A stretch of 64,000 nt of DNA from Paraburkholderia oxyphila NBRC 105797 (lineage in GTDB: Bacteria > Pseudomonadota > Gammaproteobacteria > Burkholderiales > Burkholderiaceae): contig NZ_BAYD01000047.1 of the NCBI RefSeq assembly GCF_000685075.1, positions 16,478 to 80,477 of the forward strand, in the 5' to 3' direction. Within the stretch, counting starts at the first letter, position 1, and the number at the start of each line of letters is the position of its first letter. Positions 48,856 to 58,005 of this stretch are shown here, in pieces. Both the position numbers and the translations under genes were made by a program. Under the pieces are notes generated by a model. That model made no database searches. It was not told the DNA's origin and saw nothing but the letters and a program-made list of their open reading frames with translations.

Positions 48856-49356
48856 TTACTTCAGTGCGGCAAGCGCGGCGTCGTAGTTCGGCTCGTCCTT
48901 GATTTCGCTGACGCGCTCGGCGTAGACGACGTTGTCGTTCGCGTCGATGACCACCACGGCACGCGCCGTGAGGCCGGTCAGCGGGCCGCTCGTGACGTCC
49001 ACGCCATAGGCTTGCGCGAACTCATGGCCGCGGAAGGTCGACGCCGTGACGACGTTCTCGATGCCTTCGGTCGTGCAGAAGCGCGCGGCGGCGAACGGCA
49101 GGTCGCCCGAGATGACGACGACAGCCGTGTTGTCGAGCTTGGCGGCGGCTTCGTTGAACTTGCGCGTGGAGGTGGCGCAGACCGGCGTGTCGAGGCTCGG
49201 CACGATGTTCAGCACCTTGCGCTTGCCGGCGAAATCGGCGAGCGCGACGGGCTTGAGGTCCTTGCCGACGAGCGAGAACGCGGGGGCCTTCTGGCCGGCC
49301 GTCGGGAAGGTGCCGGCGACGTCGATCGGGTTACCGCCTAGCGTGACTTGACTCAT
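48856..49356 (-). CDS. tpx: Tpx, thiol peroxidase
   Basis: A 166-residue atypical 2-Cys peroxiredoxin that uses thioredoxin to reduce lipid and other hydroperoxides. It has LDTPVC with the peroxidatic cysteine C60, and C94 (in ARFCTTEG) as resolver, matching the C61/C95 pair in E. coli. The ATG follows GGAGAG; the frame continues upstream without similarity. There are 132 bp to the PfkB kinase gene downstream. Confidence 0.97.
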   Translation of the reverse strand: MSQVTLGGNPIDVAGTFPTAGQKAPAFSLVGKDLKPVALADFAGKRKVLNIVPSLDTPVCATSTRKFNEAAAKLDNTAVVVISGDLPFAAARFCTTEGIENVVTASTFRGHEFAQAYGVDVTSGPLTGLTARAVVVIDANDNVVYAERVSEIKDEPNYDAALAALK

Positions 49357-49460
49357 GATGTGCTCTCCGAATGCAGTGCTGTTGTGGTGAAGGGCGCACC
49401 CGGCTTTGGCCGGGTGCAGGTAACGCGCGCCCGCGCGTCTACGGGCGCCGGCGCGGTAGT

Positions 49461-50705
49461 TCAGGGATAGAAGATTTCGATGCGGAAGTTCGACGCGACC
49501 ACGTTGCCGGTGTCGAGCCGCACGATCATCGTCTGCGTGGTCTGCGCGGGCAGGCCGGCTTCGATGGGCGTGCCGGGCGGCGCGTAATCTTGCGGCCACA
49601 GCACGCGGCGCACGACGATAGTGTTCTGGCGATCGAGCAGCGTGAGCTCCATGGCCGGATACGCGAGCGCCACGTCGAAGCGGTTGTGCAGCGGCACCTT
49701 CAACTCGAGGTGATGCGGGTCGTCCACCTGGCGCAGATCGGACGGTTGGACCTGGAGACCGTCGATGTCGCGTGGCGCTCGCACGCTGCAGCCGAGCTGC
49801 GCGCAGGCCTGTTGATAGTACGGTTGCGAGGCGGGCCAGGAGACCATGATGGTTTCGCGCAGCCACCAGGCGAGTTGTGCGGCAAGTGTCGCGAGCAGCA
49901 CGAGCGCGATCAGCACGCCCACGATGCGCCAACCCGTGCGCGGTTGCGCGCGAGTGGGCGCTTCACGCGTGACCGCGAAGGGCTCGCCCCCGACGTTGGG
50001 CTCGATCGCGCTGAACGCGGGCACGGCGAATGACTCGGCCGGTGCGCGCCGGAACGCGGGCTCGGGGTCGGCCTGAGCGCTATGAATTGCTTCGTTCGCC
50101 GAAAGGGTCGGCTCGATATGGCCGGACGTTGCGGATCCTGCGGCGAATGCCGCGTCGCGCCCGATGGGGTGCGAGAGCGTGGGCTCCTCGTGGGCGCCGC
50201 GCACCATCCTCGGGGTGACTCCGGGCGCGAGTCCTCCGCGTGGCAGATGGCCGGCGTCGTACTGCAGGCCCGGATCGAGTTTGCTGTCCGGAGGGATCGC
50301 CCAGGGATCCCAGGCGCGTCCCGCGAAATTGGGTGGGCTCGGCGCTGCGGACTCCGTGGCTGCTGACGCGGGTTCGCCTTGAGGTGCCTGATCGGAGACT
50401 TGTGCAGGCGCCTGATCGGTTCCATGAGCGGCTTCATGAACGGCTTCATGAACGGCTTCATGAACGGGCTCCTGAGCAGGCGCCGCCTGTGGCGCTGGCG
50501 GTGCGGTCAGGCTTGCCGCTATATCGGCCGCGACCGGCGTGGCCTGATCGAAATCGCCGTTTTCGGGCAGCTCGTACAGGCTACCCGACGCGTCGAACGC
50601 TTCCTGACAATGCCCGCAGCGCACGAGACCGCGGCGCGCGGCGAGGTGCACCGGCTGGATGCGGAAGACGGTTTCGCAGAAGGGACAGCGCGTTGCCAGA
50701 AGCAT
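49461..50705 (-). CDS. DUF3426 / MJ0042 zinc-ribbon membrane protein
   Basis: A 414-residue protein. An N-terminal MJ0042-type zinc finger (C7-x2-C10 and a CGHC pair) is followed by a long Ala/Pro/Glu-rich disordered section of about 190 residues. One transmembrane helix at about 259-282 then leads to a DUF3426 domain in the periplasm. The family is found beside prmA in beta-proteobacteria and has no known function. A 12-bp DNA repeat encodes HEAV copies in the linker. I chose the start at MLLATRCPFC. Confidence 0.88.
   Translation of the reverse strand: MLLATRCPFCETVFRIQPVHLAARRGLVRCGHCQEAFDASGSLYELPENGDFDQATPVAADIAASLTAPPAPQAAPAQEPVHEAVHEAVHEAAHGTDQAPAQVSDQAPQGEPASAATESAAPSPPNFAGRAWDPWAIPPDSKLDPGLQYDAGHLPRGGLAPGVTPRMVRGAHEEPTLSHPIGRDAAFAAGSATSGHIEPTLSANEAIHSAQADPEPAFRRAPAESFAVPAFSAIEPNVGGEPFAVTREAPTRAQPRTGWRIVGVLIALVLLATLAAQLAWWLRETIMVSWPASQPYYQQACAQLGCSVRAPRDIDGLQVQPSDLRQVDDPHHLELKVPLHNRFDVALAYPAMELTLLDRQNTIVVRRVLWPQDYAPPGTPIEAGLPAQTTQTMIVRLDTGNVVASNFRIEIFYP
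50430..50465. repeat. 12-bp tandem repeat (three copies) in the DUF3426 gene
   Basis: GGCTTCATGAAC occurs three times without a mismatch (50430, 50442, 50454), flanked by degenerate copies. It encodes repeated HEAV in the disordered linker. Confidence 0.9.
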
Positions 50706-50817
50706 GTGTGCCGTGGAACCGGAGGGTTGGCGATACGCCATTCTACTGGCAATCCACAGCGGTCTACGACTTCGCAGGTCGCGCCTGGGGCGCGATCAGA
50801 TCCCGCGCGCGACCTGT

Positions 50818-51714
50818 CTACGCGCGGCGCGTGCCGGCGAGGCAGACCCAGCCTTCGTGCTCGCGCCAGACCGAAATGTCGATCCAGCGTGCGTAAACCT
50901 CGGCGACTTCCTCGGCCTGGCGCGCGAGGATGCCCGAGAGCGCGAGCCGTCCGCCCGGCTTCACACGCGACGAAAGCATCGACGCCATCAGCTTGAGCGG
51001 ATTCGAAAGAATATTCGCGACGACGATATCGAACTCGCCCGCGGGGCAGTCGTCGGGCAGGCCGTAGGTGACCTCGGCGTGATTGCGTTCACTGTTGTGG
51101 CGCGCCGATTCGACCGCCTGCGGATCGATGTCGATGCCGATCACCGGATTCGCACCGCACTTCTTCGCGAGGATTGCGAGGATGCCCGAGCCGCAGCCGT
51201 AGTCGAGCAGCGAATTGCCGGGCTGCACATGTTGCTCGAGCCACTCCATGCACAGCCGCGTGGTGGGGTGGCTGCCGGTGCCGAATGCGAGGCCCGGATC
51301 GAGCTCGAGCACGAGCGCGTCCGGATCGGGCGCGTCGTGCCACGAAGGCACGACCCAGATGCGCTCGCCGATCGGGATCGGATCGAACTGCGATTGCGTG
51401 AGCCGCACCCAGTCCTGCTCTTCGACTTCGCGCAGCGAGAACTTCGGCGTATCCGCGAGACCCAGCTCGTTCGCGGCAGCCGCGAGCAGCACGGCGGGAT
51501 CCTGATCGTCGCCGATCAGCGCGATCACGCGCGAATGCTGCCACGCGGTGCGCTCGGGCGTGAGACCCGGCTCGCCGAAGAGCGGCTGCTCGTCGGGCGT
51601 GTCGGCGTCGGCGTCTTCCACCGACACCGAAAGGGCGCCAAGCTCGATCAGCGCGTCGGAAAGGGCTTCCGCGCGATTGCGATCCAGCTCGACGATCAGT
51701 TCCCGATAGCTCAT
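50818..51714 (-). CDS. prmA: PrmA, ribosomal protein L11 methyltransferase
   Basis: A class I SAM-dependent methyltransferase that trimethylates lysines on ribosomal protein bL11. The 298-residue protein has an N-terminal substrate domain, then LLDYGCGSGILAIL (SAM loop), GIDIDPQAV and VVANILSNPL (catalytic motif). It starts 3 bp after the accC stop, so it is the last gene of the aroQ-accB-accC-prmA group. Confidence 0.97.
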   Translation of the reverse strand: MSYRELIVELDRNRAEALSDALIELGALSVSVEDADADTPDEQPLFGEPGLTPERTAWQHSRVIALIGDDQDPAVLLAAAANELGLADTPKFSLREVEEQDWVRLTQSQFDPIPIGERIWVVPSWHDAPDPDALVLELDPGLAFGTGSHPTTRLCMEWLEQHVQPGNSLLDYGCGSGILAILAKKCGANPVIGIDIDPQAVESARHNSERNHAEVTYGLPDDCPAGEFDIVVANILSNPLKLMASMLSSRVKPGGRLALSGILARQAEEVAEVYARWIDISVWREHEGWVCLAGTRRA

Positions 51715-51717
51715 GAA

Positions 51718-53085
51718 TTACGCTTCGTCCTTCTTCACGGCCTGACGCTCGGCCAGACGGCTTTCGAGGTAGTGAATGCTCGTGCCGCCTTCGACGAACT
51801 TCGCATCGAGCATCAGCTCGCGGTGCAGCGGGATGTTCGTCTGGATGCCTTCGACGACCATTTCCGAGAGCGCGATGCGCATGCGCTGGATGGCCTGCTC
51901 GCGCGTCGCGCCGTAGGTGATCAGCTTGCCGATCATCGAATCATAGTTCGGCGGCACGAAATAGCCATTGTAGGCATGCGAATCCACGCGCACGCCCGGG
52001 CCCCCCGGCATGTGCCACGAGGTGAGACGGCCCGGCGAAGGCGTGAACTTGAACGGATCTTCGGCGTTGATACGGCACTCGATCGCGTGGCCCTTGAGCT
52101 GGATGTCGCGCTGGCGGAACGCGAGCTTCTCGCCGGCCGCAATGCGGATCTGCTCCTGCACGATGTCGATGCCGGTGATCTGCTCGGTGACCGGGTGCTC
52201 GACCTGCACGCGCGTGTTCATCTCGATGAAGTAGAACTCGCCGTTCTCGTAGAGGAATTCGAACGTGCCCGCGCCGAGGTAGCCCATCTTCTTGCACGCG
52301 TCGGCGCAGCGGTCGCCGATGCGGTCGAGCAGGCGGCGCGCGATGCCCGGCGCCGGCGCTTCCTCGATCACCTTCTGGTGGCGGCGCTGCATCGAGCAGT
52401 CGCGCTCGCCGAGCCACACGGCGTTCTTGAACGAGTCGGAGAGCACCTGAATCTCGATGTGACGCGGATTCTCGAGGTACTTCTCCATGTAGACCTGCGG
52501 GTTGCCGAAGGCGCGGCCCGCTTCTTCCCTGGTCATGTTGACCGCGTTCACGAGCGCCGCTTCCGTATGCACGACGCGCATGCCGCGGCCGCCGCCACCG
52601 CCCGAGGCCTTGATGATGACCGGGTAGCCGATCGAGCGCGCAATCTTCACGATCTCTTTCGGATCGTCGGGCAATGCGCCTTCCGAGCCCGGCACGCACG
52701 GCACGCCGGTCTTGATCATCGTCTGCTTGGCCGTGACCTTGTCGCCCATCATGCGGATCGTTTCCGGGCGCGGGCCGATGAACGTGAAGCCCGATTGCTC
52801 GACGCGCTCGGCGAAGTCGGCGTTCTCGGAGAGGAAGCCATAGCCGGGGTGGATCGCTTCGGCGTCGGTGACTTCGGCCGCGCTGATGAGCGCCGGCATG
52901 TTCAGATAGCTCAGATTCGAAGGCGCCGGGCCGATGCAGACCGCCTCGTCGGCGAGCTTCACGTACTTGGCTTCCTTGTCGGCTTCCGAATAGACGACGA
53001 CCGTCTTGACGCCGAGCTCGCGGCACGCGCGCTGGATGCGGAGCGCGATTTCGCCACGATTGGCAATGAGGATTTTTTCAAACAT
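51718..53085 (-). CDS. accC: AccC, biotin carboxylase subunit of acetyl-CoA carboxylase
   Basis: Carboxylates the biotin on AccB using ATP and bicarbonate, the first step of fatty acid synthesis. The 455-residue ATP-grasp enzyme has MFEKILIANRGEIA at the N-terminus, the glycine-rich loop KASGGGGGRGMRVV, and FIEMNTRVQVEHPVTE with metal and catalytic residues. I chose the start at MFEKILI over an upstream ATG. It lies 148 bp after accB and 3 bp before prmA. Confidence 0.98.
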   Translation of the reverse strand: MFEKILIANRGEIALRIQRACRELGVKTVVVYSEADKEAKYVKLADEAVCIGPAPSNLSYLNMPALISAAEVTDAEAIHPGYGFLSENADFAERVEQSGFTFIGPRPETIRMMGDKVTAKQTMIKTGVPCVPGSEGALPDDPKEIVKIARSIGYPVIIKASGGGGGRGMRVVHTEAALVNAVNMTREEAGRAFGNPQVYMEKYLENPRHIEIQVLSDSFKNAVWLGERDCSMQRRHQKVIEEAPAPGIARRLLDRIGDRCADACKKMGYLGAGTFEFLYENGEFYFIEMNTRVQVEHPVTEQITGIDIVQEQIRIAAGEKLAFRQRDIQLKGHAIECRINAEDPFKFTPSPGRLTSWHMPGGPGVRVDSHAYNGYFVPPNYDSMIGKLITYGATREQAIQRMRIALSEMVVEGIQTNIPLHRELMLDAKFVEGGTSIHYLESRLAERQAVKKDEA

Positions 53086-53233
53086 GGTGGGTATTCGACT
53101 CATCAATGGGCGCCGCCAGACGCTCGAGCGGGCACCTCAGCGGATCGGTCGCGTGCGTCGCCATCTGCAGGCGCCAAACGCGACAAACGCGGCGCGGCCA
53201 GCAAAAGAAGGCCACCGCCGCGCGCAGAAAAGC

Positions 53234-53704
53234 TTAGGCGATCACGAAGAGCGGCTGGCCGTATTCGACCGCCTGGCCGTTGTCGACGAGGATTTCCTTG
53301 ACCACGCCGGCCGCGTCCGACTCGATCTCGTTCAGGAGCTTCATCGCTTCGATGATGCACAGCGTCTGGCCTTCCTTGACCGTGTCGCCCACCTGGACGA
53401 ACGGATCGGCGCCCGGCGACGGCGCGCGGTAGAACGTGCCGACCATCGGCGAGGTCACGACGTGGCCTTGCGGCACGACCGGCGCGGCAGCAGCGGGGCT
53501 CGCGGCGGCTTCGGCCGCGTGAGCGGGCGCGGCGAGCGGGGCGCCGGCGATCGGCGCGGCATATTGCGCGACACCCGGCTGCACGTAAACCGGCGGCGCA
53601 TTCTTGACGATGCGCACCTTGCCTTCGCCCTCGGTCACTTCGAGCTCCGAGATGCCCGATTCGGAGACGAGGTCGATCAGAGTCTTCAGCTTACGTAGAT
53701 CCAT
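53234..53704 (-). CDS. accB: AccB, biotin carboxyl carrier protein
   Basis: A 156-residue carrier with an N-terminal MDLRKLKTLIDLVSESGISELE segment, an Ala/Pro-rich linker (about 45-78), and a biotinyl domain with the EAMK motif, where K122 is the biotinylation site. It also has the SPMVGTFYRAPSPGA strand and thumb region. It works with AccC and AccAD. An upstream open frame is not family-like. Confidence 0.98.
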   Translation of the reverse strand: MDLRKLKTLIDLVSESGISELEVTEGEGKVRIVKNAPPVYVQPGVAQYAAPIAGAPLAAPAHAAEAAASPAAAAPVVPQGHVVTSPMVGTFYRAPSPGADPFVQVGDTVKEGQTLCIIEAMKLLNEIESDAAGVVKEILVDNGQAVEYGQPLFVIA

Positions 53705-53807
53705 GGTGCAGCCCCTTTGCTTTGCATACGTGAGTACCCGGGCGCGCGCGCCCCGGCACGGGTTTGGTGTTGTCTTGCAGAATGCCTCAGGTCTCTCGCC
53801 GTCGAGC

Positions 53808-54260
53808 TCACGCGGCCGAACCGGCCGCGAGCCGGTCGAGCGCGTATTCGAGCGCGTAGAGATAACCCTTCCAGCCGAGGCCGCAGATGACACCCTCGGC
53901 CTGGTCGGAGAAATACGAGTGGTGCCGGAAGGCCTCGCGGCGATGGACGTTCGAGAGGTGAATCTCGACGAACGGAATGCCGACGCCTGCCAGCGCGTCC
54001 CGGATTGCCACGCTCGTGTGCGTGTACGCCGCCGGGTTGATCAGGATGAAATCCGTCTGCTCGCTGCGAGCCGCCTGAATGCGGTCCACCAGCGCGCCTT
54101 CGTGGTTGCTCTGAAACGTTGCCAGCTCCACGCCGGCATCGGCGGCACGGTCGGCAAGCGCCTGATCGATCTGCGGCAGCGTCACGCGCCCATAGACCTC
54201 GGGTTCCCGGGTGCCGAGAAGATTGAGGTTGGGGCCGTGCAAAACCAGCAGTCGCGTCAT
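53808..54260 (-). CDS. aroQ: AroQ, type II 3-dehydroquinate dehydratase
   Basis: The third step of the shikimate pathway. The 150-residue dodecameric type II enzyme has GPNLNLLGTREPEVYG with Y23, FQSNHEG, INPAAYTHTS, and IHLSNVHRRE with H101, all expected active-site segments. It is the first gene of the aroQ-accB-accC-prmA run, with a good promoter upstream. It complements aroE at 60168 in the same pathway. Confidence 0.98.
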   Translation of the reverse strand: MTRLLVLHGPNLNLLGTREPEVYGRVTLPQIDQALADRAADAGVELATFQSNHEGALVDRIQAARSEQTDFILINPAAYTHTSVAIRDALAGVGIPFVEIHLSNVHRREAFRHHSYFSDQAEGVICGLGWKGYLYALEYALDRLAAGSAA

Positions 54261-54290
54261 GGTGGCTTCTTTTTCCGTGGAATTGCGCGA

Positions 54291-54320
54291 ACTTTAGCGC
54301 CGATTAGAGAAATTTGTCTA
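54291..54320 (-). promoter_or_regulatory. aroQ-accB-accC-prmA promoter
   Basis: On the minus strand, TAGACA (54315-54320) and TAAAGT (54291-54296) are separated by 18 bp, ending about 30 bp before the aroQ ATG. Confidence 0.65.
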
Positions 54321-54465
54321 GTTTTCCAAACGGATGATATGGCCCCGATCATGGGCCCGGTGACGCGCGCGGGGCGATCTTCCGTCAACTACCCCAAATT
54401 CCGCAGCAAAAAGTGCCTTACGGCCCTTAAGCTCCGGTCAATTATTCCGCGGCGTTTGGCGCATG

Positions 54466-55017
54466 TCAGAGTGTATCAAGGGTGTGACGCAGCTCGTCCA
54501 TCTTGATTTGGCCTAATTTTGTCGCACGTACCGTGCCGTTCGCGTCGATTACGACGGTGTAAGGCAAGCCGCCCGCGGCGTTGCCGAACGCGCGCGCGAC
54601 GTCCGCGCCGCCGAATCCGGCAATGTAGATGGGATAGTCGACCGGGACTTTCTGGAGAAAGGTTTTGATGTTGGCGGCCGAATCGACGCCAAGGCCCACG
54701 AACTGGATGCCTTTCTTCGCATACTCGCGTTGCAGTGCGGAGAGCTCGGGCATTTCTTCGACGCATGGCCCGCACCACGACGCCCAGAAGTTCACCACGA
54801 TCGGGTGGCCTTTATAGATGGAGAGCGACTGGGCCTTGCCGTCGGGGTTGGTCACGGGGGCCGACCAGAGCTGGCCGACCGCATCCGGCCTGGCCGCGAC
54901 CGAGGCCGCATCGGCGACGCTGGTGTTGCCGCTGTTTGCATAGTGTCCCGCCAGGATGCCGCCGCCGGCTGCCACCGCCGCCACTGCGACGCCGGCCAGA
55001 ATCCGCTTCGTGTTCAT
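54466..55017 (-). CDS. TlpA-like thioredoxin family protein
   Basis: A 183-residue exported thiol-disulfide protein. An uncleaved or cleaved N-terminal signal/anchor helix covers residues 5-25. The thioredoxin fold contains VVNFWASWCGPC (C82, C85) and the cis-proline segment GLPYTVVI. Such proteins reduce disulfides in the periplasm, often for cytochrome c maturation. It lies 205 bp upstream of aroQ and 24 bp downstream of the unrecognised gene, on the same strand. Confidence 0.92.
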   Translation of the reverse strand: MNTKRILAGVAVAAVAAGGGILAGHYANSGNTSVADAASVAARPDAVGQLWSAPVTNPDGKAQSLSIYKGHPIVVNFWASWCGPCVEEMPELSALQREYAKKGIQFVGLGVDSAANIKTFLQKVPVDYPIYIAGFGGADVARAFGNAAGGLPYTVVIDANGTVRATKLGQIKMDELRHTLDTL

Positions 55018-55041
55018 TGCTGCGCTTAAGCTCTATATGAG

Positions 55042-55686
55042 TCAGGTGGTGGAGGAGGTGGCGCCGCTTTCGTCGATCAGCGCCTGGAGCGCCTGCGCAT
55101 TCGCGCGCGGCAGACGCCCGCGTGCATCGGCGCGCACGGCGCCGCGCAGGTCGTCGGTATTGTAGAGCGCCACGTGAATGCCGACCGGCTCTTCAACGCG
55201 CGACGGCTGCCACATGAAGCTGAACGTTTCCACGTAGCCTCGCGCGGCGAAATGGCGCGTTTCCGAGACGTCGTACTGCACGTTCGCGTTCAGGAGCCAG
55301 ATCGCGACGTCCTTCGCGTTGTCGCAGAAGATCTGCAGATGAATATCCGAGTGCTCGCCGGCCGTACCGTTGAGCACCGCGCCGGTGAGGAACGGATTGA
55401 ACGACTCGAGCCGCCGCATCCATTCGAGCGCGATCTCGCGCAGGCGCCGCAGGATCGCCGGCTGGTGCTCGCCCTGAAAGAGGGCCTGATATTCGCGGAT
55501 CTCGTCTTCGATCTGATCGTTGTCGGGCAGCCAGGCGCCTTCGATGCGCGTGTCCCCCACCACCTGCCGCGCGGCCTTGCGTTTGGCGGTGGCGTAGTCG
55601 AGGCCATCCTCGGCGATCATCCTTGCTGCCGCGATGGCGATTTCCTCGCGCACGCGCTGGGGATCGAAATGTGATCTGCGAACCAT
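55042..55686 (-). CDS. Conserved protein of unknown function beside mpl
   Basis: A 214-residue, soluble protein with no signal or membrane segment that I can see. The segment FLTGAVLNGTAGEHSDIHLQIF vaguely resembles the G-S-x-S-D-[IV]-[DH]-L pattern of nucleotidyltransferase-fold proteins, with a hydrophilic helical N-terminus (RVREEIAIAAARMIAEDGLDYATAKRKAARQ). That similarity is weak and the catalytic aspartates are not clear, so no function is assigned. It is divergent from mpl (220 bp gap) and followed closely by the TlpA-like gene. Confidence 0.75.
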   Translation of the reverse strand: MVRRSHFDPQRVREEIAIAAARMIAEDGLDYATAKRKAARQVVGDTRIEGAWLPDNDQIEDEIREYQALFQGEHQPAILRRLREIALEWMRRLESFNPFLTGAVLNGTAGEHSDIHLQIFCDNAKDVAIWLLNANVQYDVSETRHFAARGYVETFSFMWQPSRVEEPVGIHVALYNTDDLRGAVRADARGRLPRANAQALQALIDESGATSSTT

Positions 55687-55906
55687 GCGTCCATCATACT
55701 AGAGATCGCATGGCGTCCTGTTCGGCGCCCATCCGCGCTGACTCAGGCCGCATCGTCGGTTCATCGGCCCGCTGCGGCGAAAAAGCCGCAGGGCGTCGGG
55801 TACAATACCGTTCTTTGCTCCGGCGGCTTGCGCCGCCGTCTTCGCTGTCCCCATCCCTATAAACCGTTTTAACCCGTTCACGACGCCCGCGCGGCGCGAC
55901 AGGCTT

Positions 55907-57298
55907 ATGCACATCCATATCCTCGGCATCTGCGGCACGTTCATGGGCGGTCTGGCCGTGCTCGCGCGCAGCGCGGGCCACACGGTGACCGGCTGCGACG
56001 CGGGCGTGTATCCGCCGATGAGCACCCAGCTCGAAGCGCAGGGTATTCGCCTGATCGAGGGTTACGACGCGAGCCAGACCGAACTCAATCCCGATCTCTA
56101 TGTGATCGGCAACGTGGTGACGCGCGGCAATCCGCTGATGGAGGAGATCCTCAATCGCGGCCTGCCGTACACGTCGGGGCCGCAGTGGCTCGGCGAGCAC
56201 GTGTTGAGCGACAAGTGGGTGCTCGCCGTGGCGGGCACGCACGGCAAGACCACGACGAGCTCGATGCTCGCGTGGCTGCTCGAAGACGCGGGCCTGAACC
56301 CCGGCTTCCTGATCGGCGGCGTGCCGCTGAACTTCGGCATCTCGGCGCGTCTCACCGACTCGAGCTTCTTCGTGATTGAAGCCGACGAGTACGACACGGC
56401 GTTCTTCGACAAGCGCTCGAAGTTCGTCCATTACCGTCCGCGCACCGCGGTGCTGAACAACCTCGAATTCGATCACGCCGATATCTTCCCCGATCTCGCC
56501 GCCATCGAGACGCAGTTCCATCATCTCGTGCGCACCATTCCGGGCGTGGGCCGCGTCGTCTCGAACGGGCGCAGCGACGCGCTCGATCGCGTGCTCGCGC
56601 GCGGTGTGTGGAGCGAGGTGGAGCGCTTCGGCGTGGATGGCGGCTGGCAGGCGTTGCCGGCCGAGCAGGGCGTGCCGCTCGACGAACGCTTCGCGGTCTA
56701 TCACAACAGCGAGCGCGTGGGCGTGGTCGACTGGCAGATCCAGGGCGAGCACAACCGCATGAACGCGCTCGCCGCGATTGCCGCCGCGCGCAGCGTGGGC
56801 GTGCCGCCCGCGCAGGCCGCGCAGTCGCTCGCCACCTTCCGCAACGTCAAGCGCCGCATGGAAGTGCGCGGCAGCGTGGACGGCGTGACGGTTTACGACG
56901 ACTTCGCGCACCATCCCACCGCGATCGAAACGACGATCGCCGGGTTGCGCACGCGCGTGGGCAACGACAATACGCGCATCCTCGCCGTGCTCGAGCCGCG
57001 CTCGAACACGATGAAGCTCGGCGTGATGAAGGCGCAACTGCCGGCGAGCCTCGCCGACGCCGACCTCGTGTTCGGCTACGGCGCGCCGGGCGGCAAGGAC
57101 GCGCTCGGCTGGGACCTCGCGGGGGCGCTCGCGCCTTTGGGCGAGAAGGCGCGCGCGTACCACGACATCGACGCGCTCGTGAAGGCCGTGGTGGCGGCCG
57201 CGCGTCCCGGCGACCAGGTGCTGGTGATGAGCAACGGCGGATTCGGCGGCGTGCATCAGAAGCTGCTCGATGCGCTGTCGGCGCGGAGAGCGGCGTGA
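55907..57298 (+). CDS. mpl: Mpl, UDP-N-acetylmuramate:tripeptide ligase (recycling)
   Basis: Joins the recycled tripeptide L-Ala-gamma-D-Glu-meso-DAP straight to UDP-MurNAc. The 463-residue Mur ligase starts with MHIHILGICGTFMGGLAVLAR, the Mpl signature, and has the ATP loop GTHGKT (K114), FFVIEADEYDTAFFDKRSKF and DDFAHHPTAI. The stop overlaps the esterase start by 4 bp (GTGA). TACAAT at 55801-55806 resembles a -10 box but has no good -35. AmpD, upstream in the same recycling pathway, is at 40008. Confidence 0.97.
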   Translation: MHIHILGICGTFMGGLAVLARSAGHTVTGCDAGVYPPMSTQLEAQGIRLIEGYDASQTELNPDLYVIGNVVTRGNPLMEEILNRGLPYTSGPQWLGEHVLSDKWVLAVAGTHGKTTTSSMLAWLLEDAGLNPGFLIGGVPLNFGISARLTDSSFFVIEADEYDTAFFDKRSKFVHYRPRTAVLNNLEFDHADIFPDLAAIETQFHHLVRTIPGVGRVVSNGRSDALDRVLARGVWSEVERFGVDGGWQALPAEQGVPLDERFAVYHNSERVGVVDWQIQGEHNRMNALAAIAAARSVGVPPAQAAQSLATFRNVKRRMEVRGSVDGVTVYDDFAHHPTAIETTIAGLRTRVGNDNTRILAVLEPRSNTMKLGVMKAQLPASLADADLVFGYGAPGGKDALGWDLAGALAPLGEKARAYHDIDALVKAVVAAARPGDQVLVMSNGGFGGVHQKLLDALSARRAA

Positions 57299-57900
57299 TC
57301 GTCTATCTGCACGGATTCCGTTCGTCGCCGCAATCGTTCAAGGCGCGCTTGCTGGACGCACGCCTCGAAGCGCTCGGGCGTAGTGGCGAGTGGCTGTGCC
57401 CGATGCTGCCGGTCTCGCCGGTGGAGACGGTGGCGCTCGTCGAGCGCGAGATCGCCGCGCGTGCGCAAGCAGGCGAGCGCATCACGCTGATCGGCAGCTC
57501 GCTGGGCGGTTTCTTCGCCACGCATCTGGCCGAAAAGCACGGCTGGCACGCCGTGCTGCTCAATCCGGCGGTGACGCCGGAGCGCGACCTGTCGAAGTAT
57601 CTGGGCGAGCAGCCGCTCTGGCACGGCGGCGGCAGCATCGTCGTCGAGCCGCATCATCTGGAAGAACTGCGCGCGCTGGCCGTGACTCAGGTGACGGAGC
57701 CGCAGCGCTACTATCTGATCGCCGCGACCGGCGACGAAGTGCTCGATTACCGCGAGATGCTCGCGCATTATCCGGGCGCGAGGACGCACCTGATCGAAGG
57801 CAGCGACCATGGCATCAGCGAATTCGCCGATTACGTCGACGATGTGATCCGGTTCTGCGGAGCGCCCTCTGGCGGAGCGCCCTCTGGCGACGTGCCTTGA
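57295..57900 (+). CDS. YqiA/YcfP-like alpha/beta hydrolase
   Basis: A 201-residue esterase-type protein. The nucleophile is S69 in GSSLGG, and the likely partners are D147 (ATGDEVLDY) and H172 (GSDHGI). The N-terminal IVYLHGFRSSPQSFKA fits the YqiA family. YqiA of E. coli hydrolyses small esters and its natural substrate is unknown. The start is a GTG overlapping the mpl stop, indicating coupled translation. The C-terminal GGAPSGGAPSG comes from a 15-bp DNA repeat. Confidence 0.9.
   Translation: MIVYLHGFRSSPQSFKARLLDARLEALGRSGEWLCPMLPVSPVETVALVEREIAARAQAGERITLIGSSLGGFFATHLAEKHGWHAVLLNPAVTPERDLSKYLGEQPLWHGGGSIVVEPHHLEELRALAVTQVTEPQRYYLIAATGDEVLDYREMLAHYPGARTHLIEGSDHGISEFADYVDDVIRFCGAPSGGAPSGDVP
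57857..57886. repeat. 15-bp perfect tandem repeat at the esterase 3' end
   Basis: GCGGAGCGCCCTCTG occurs twice in a row, inside the coding sequence just before the stop codon. Confidence 0.9.
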
Positions 57901-58005
57901 TGCGTCGCCCGTTCGCGCCGCGCGCGCGAACGCCTGTATGTATATAGCAGCACCGCCTGGGCGCATCGCCCCCGCGGTCCAAGCAAGTCTGAACGAGAGT
58001 GTTGA

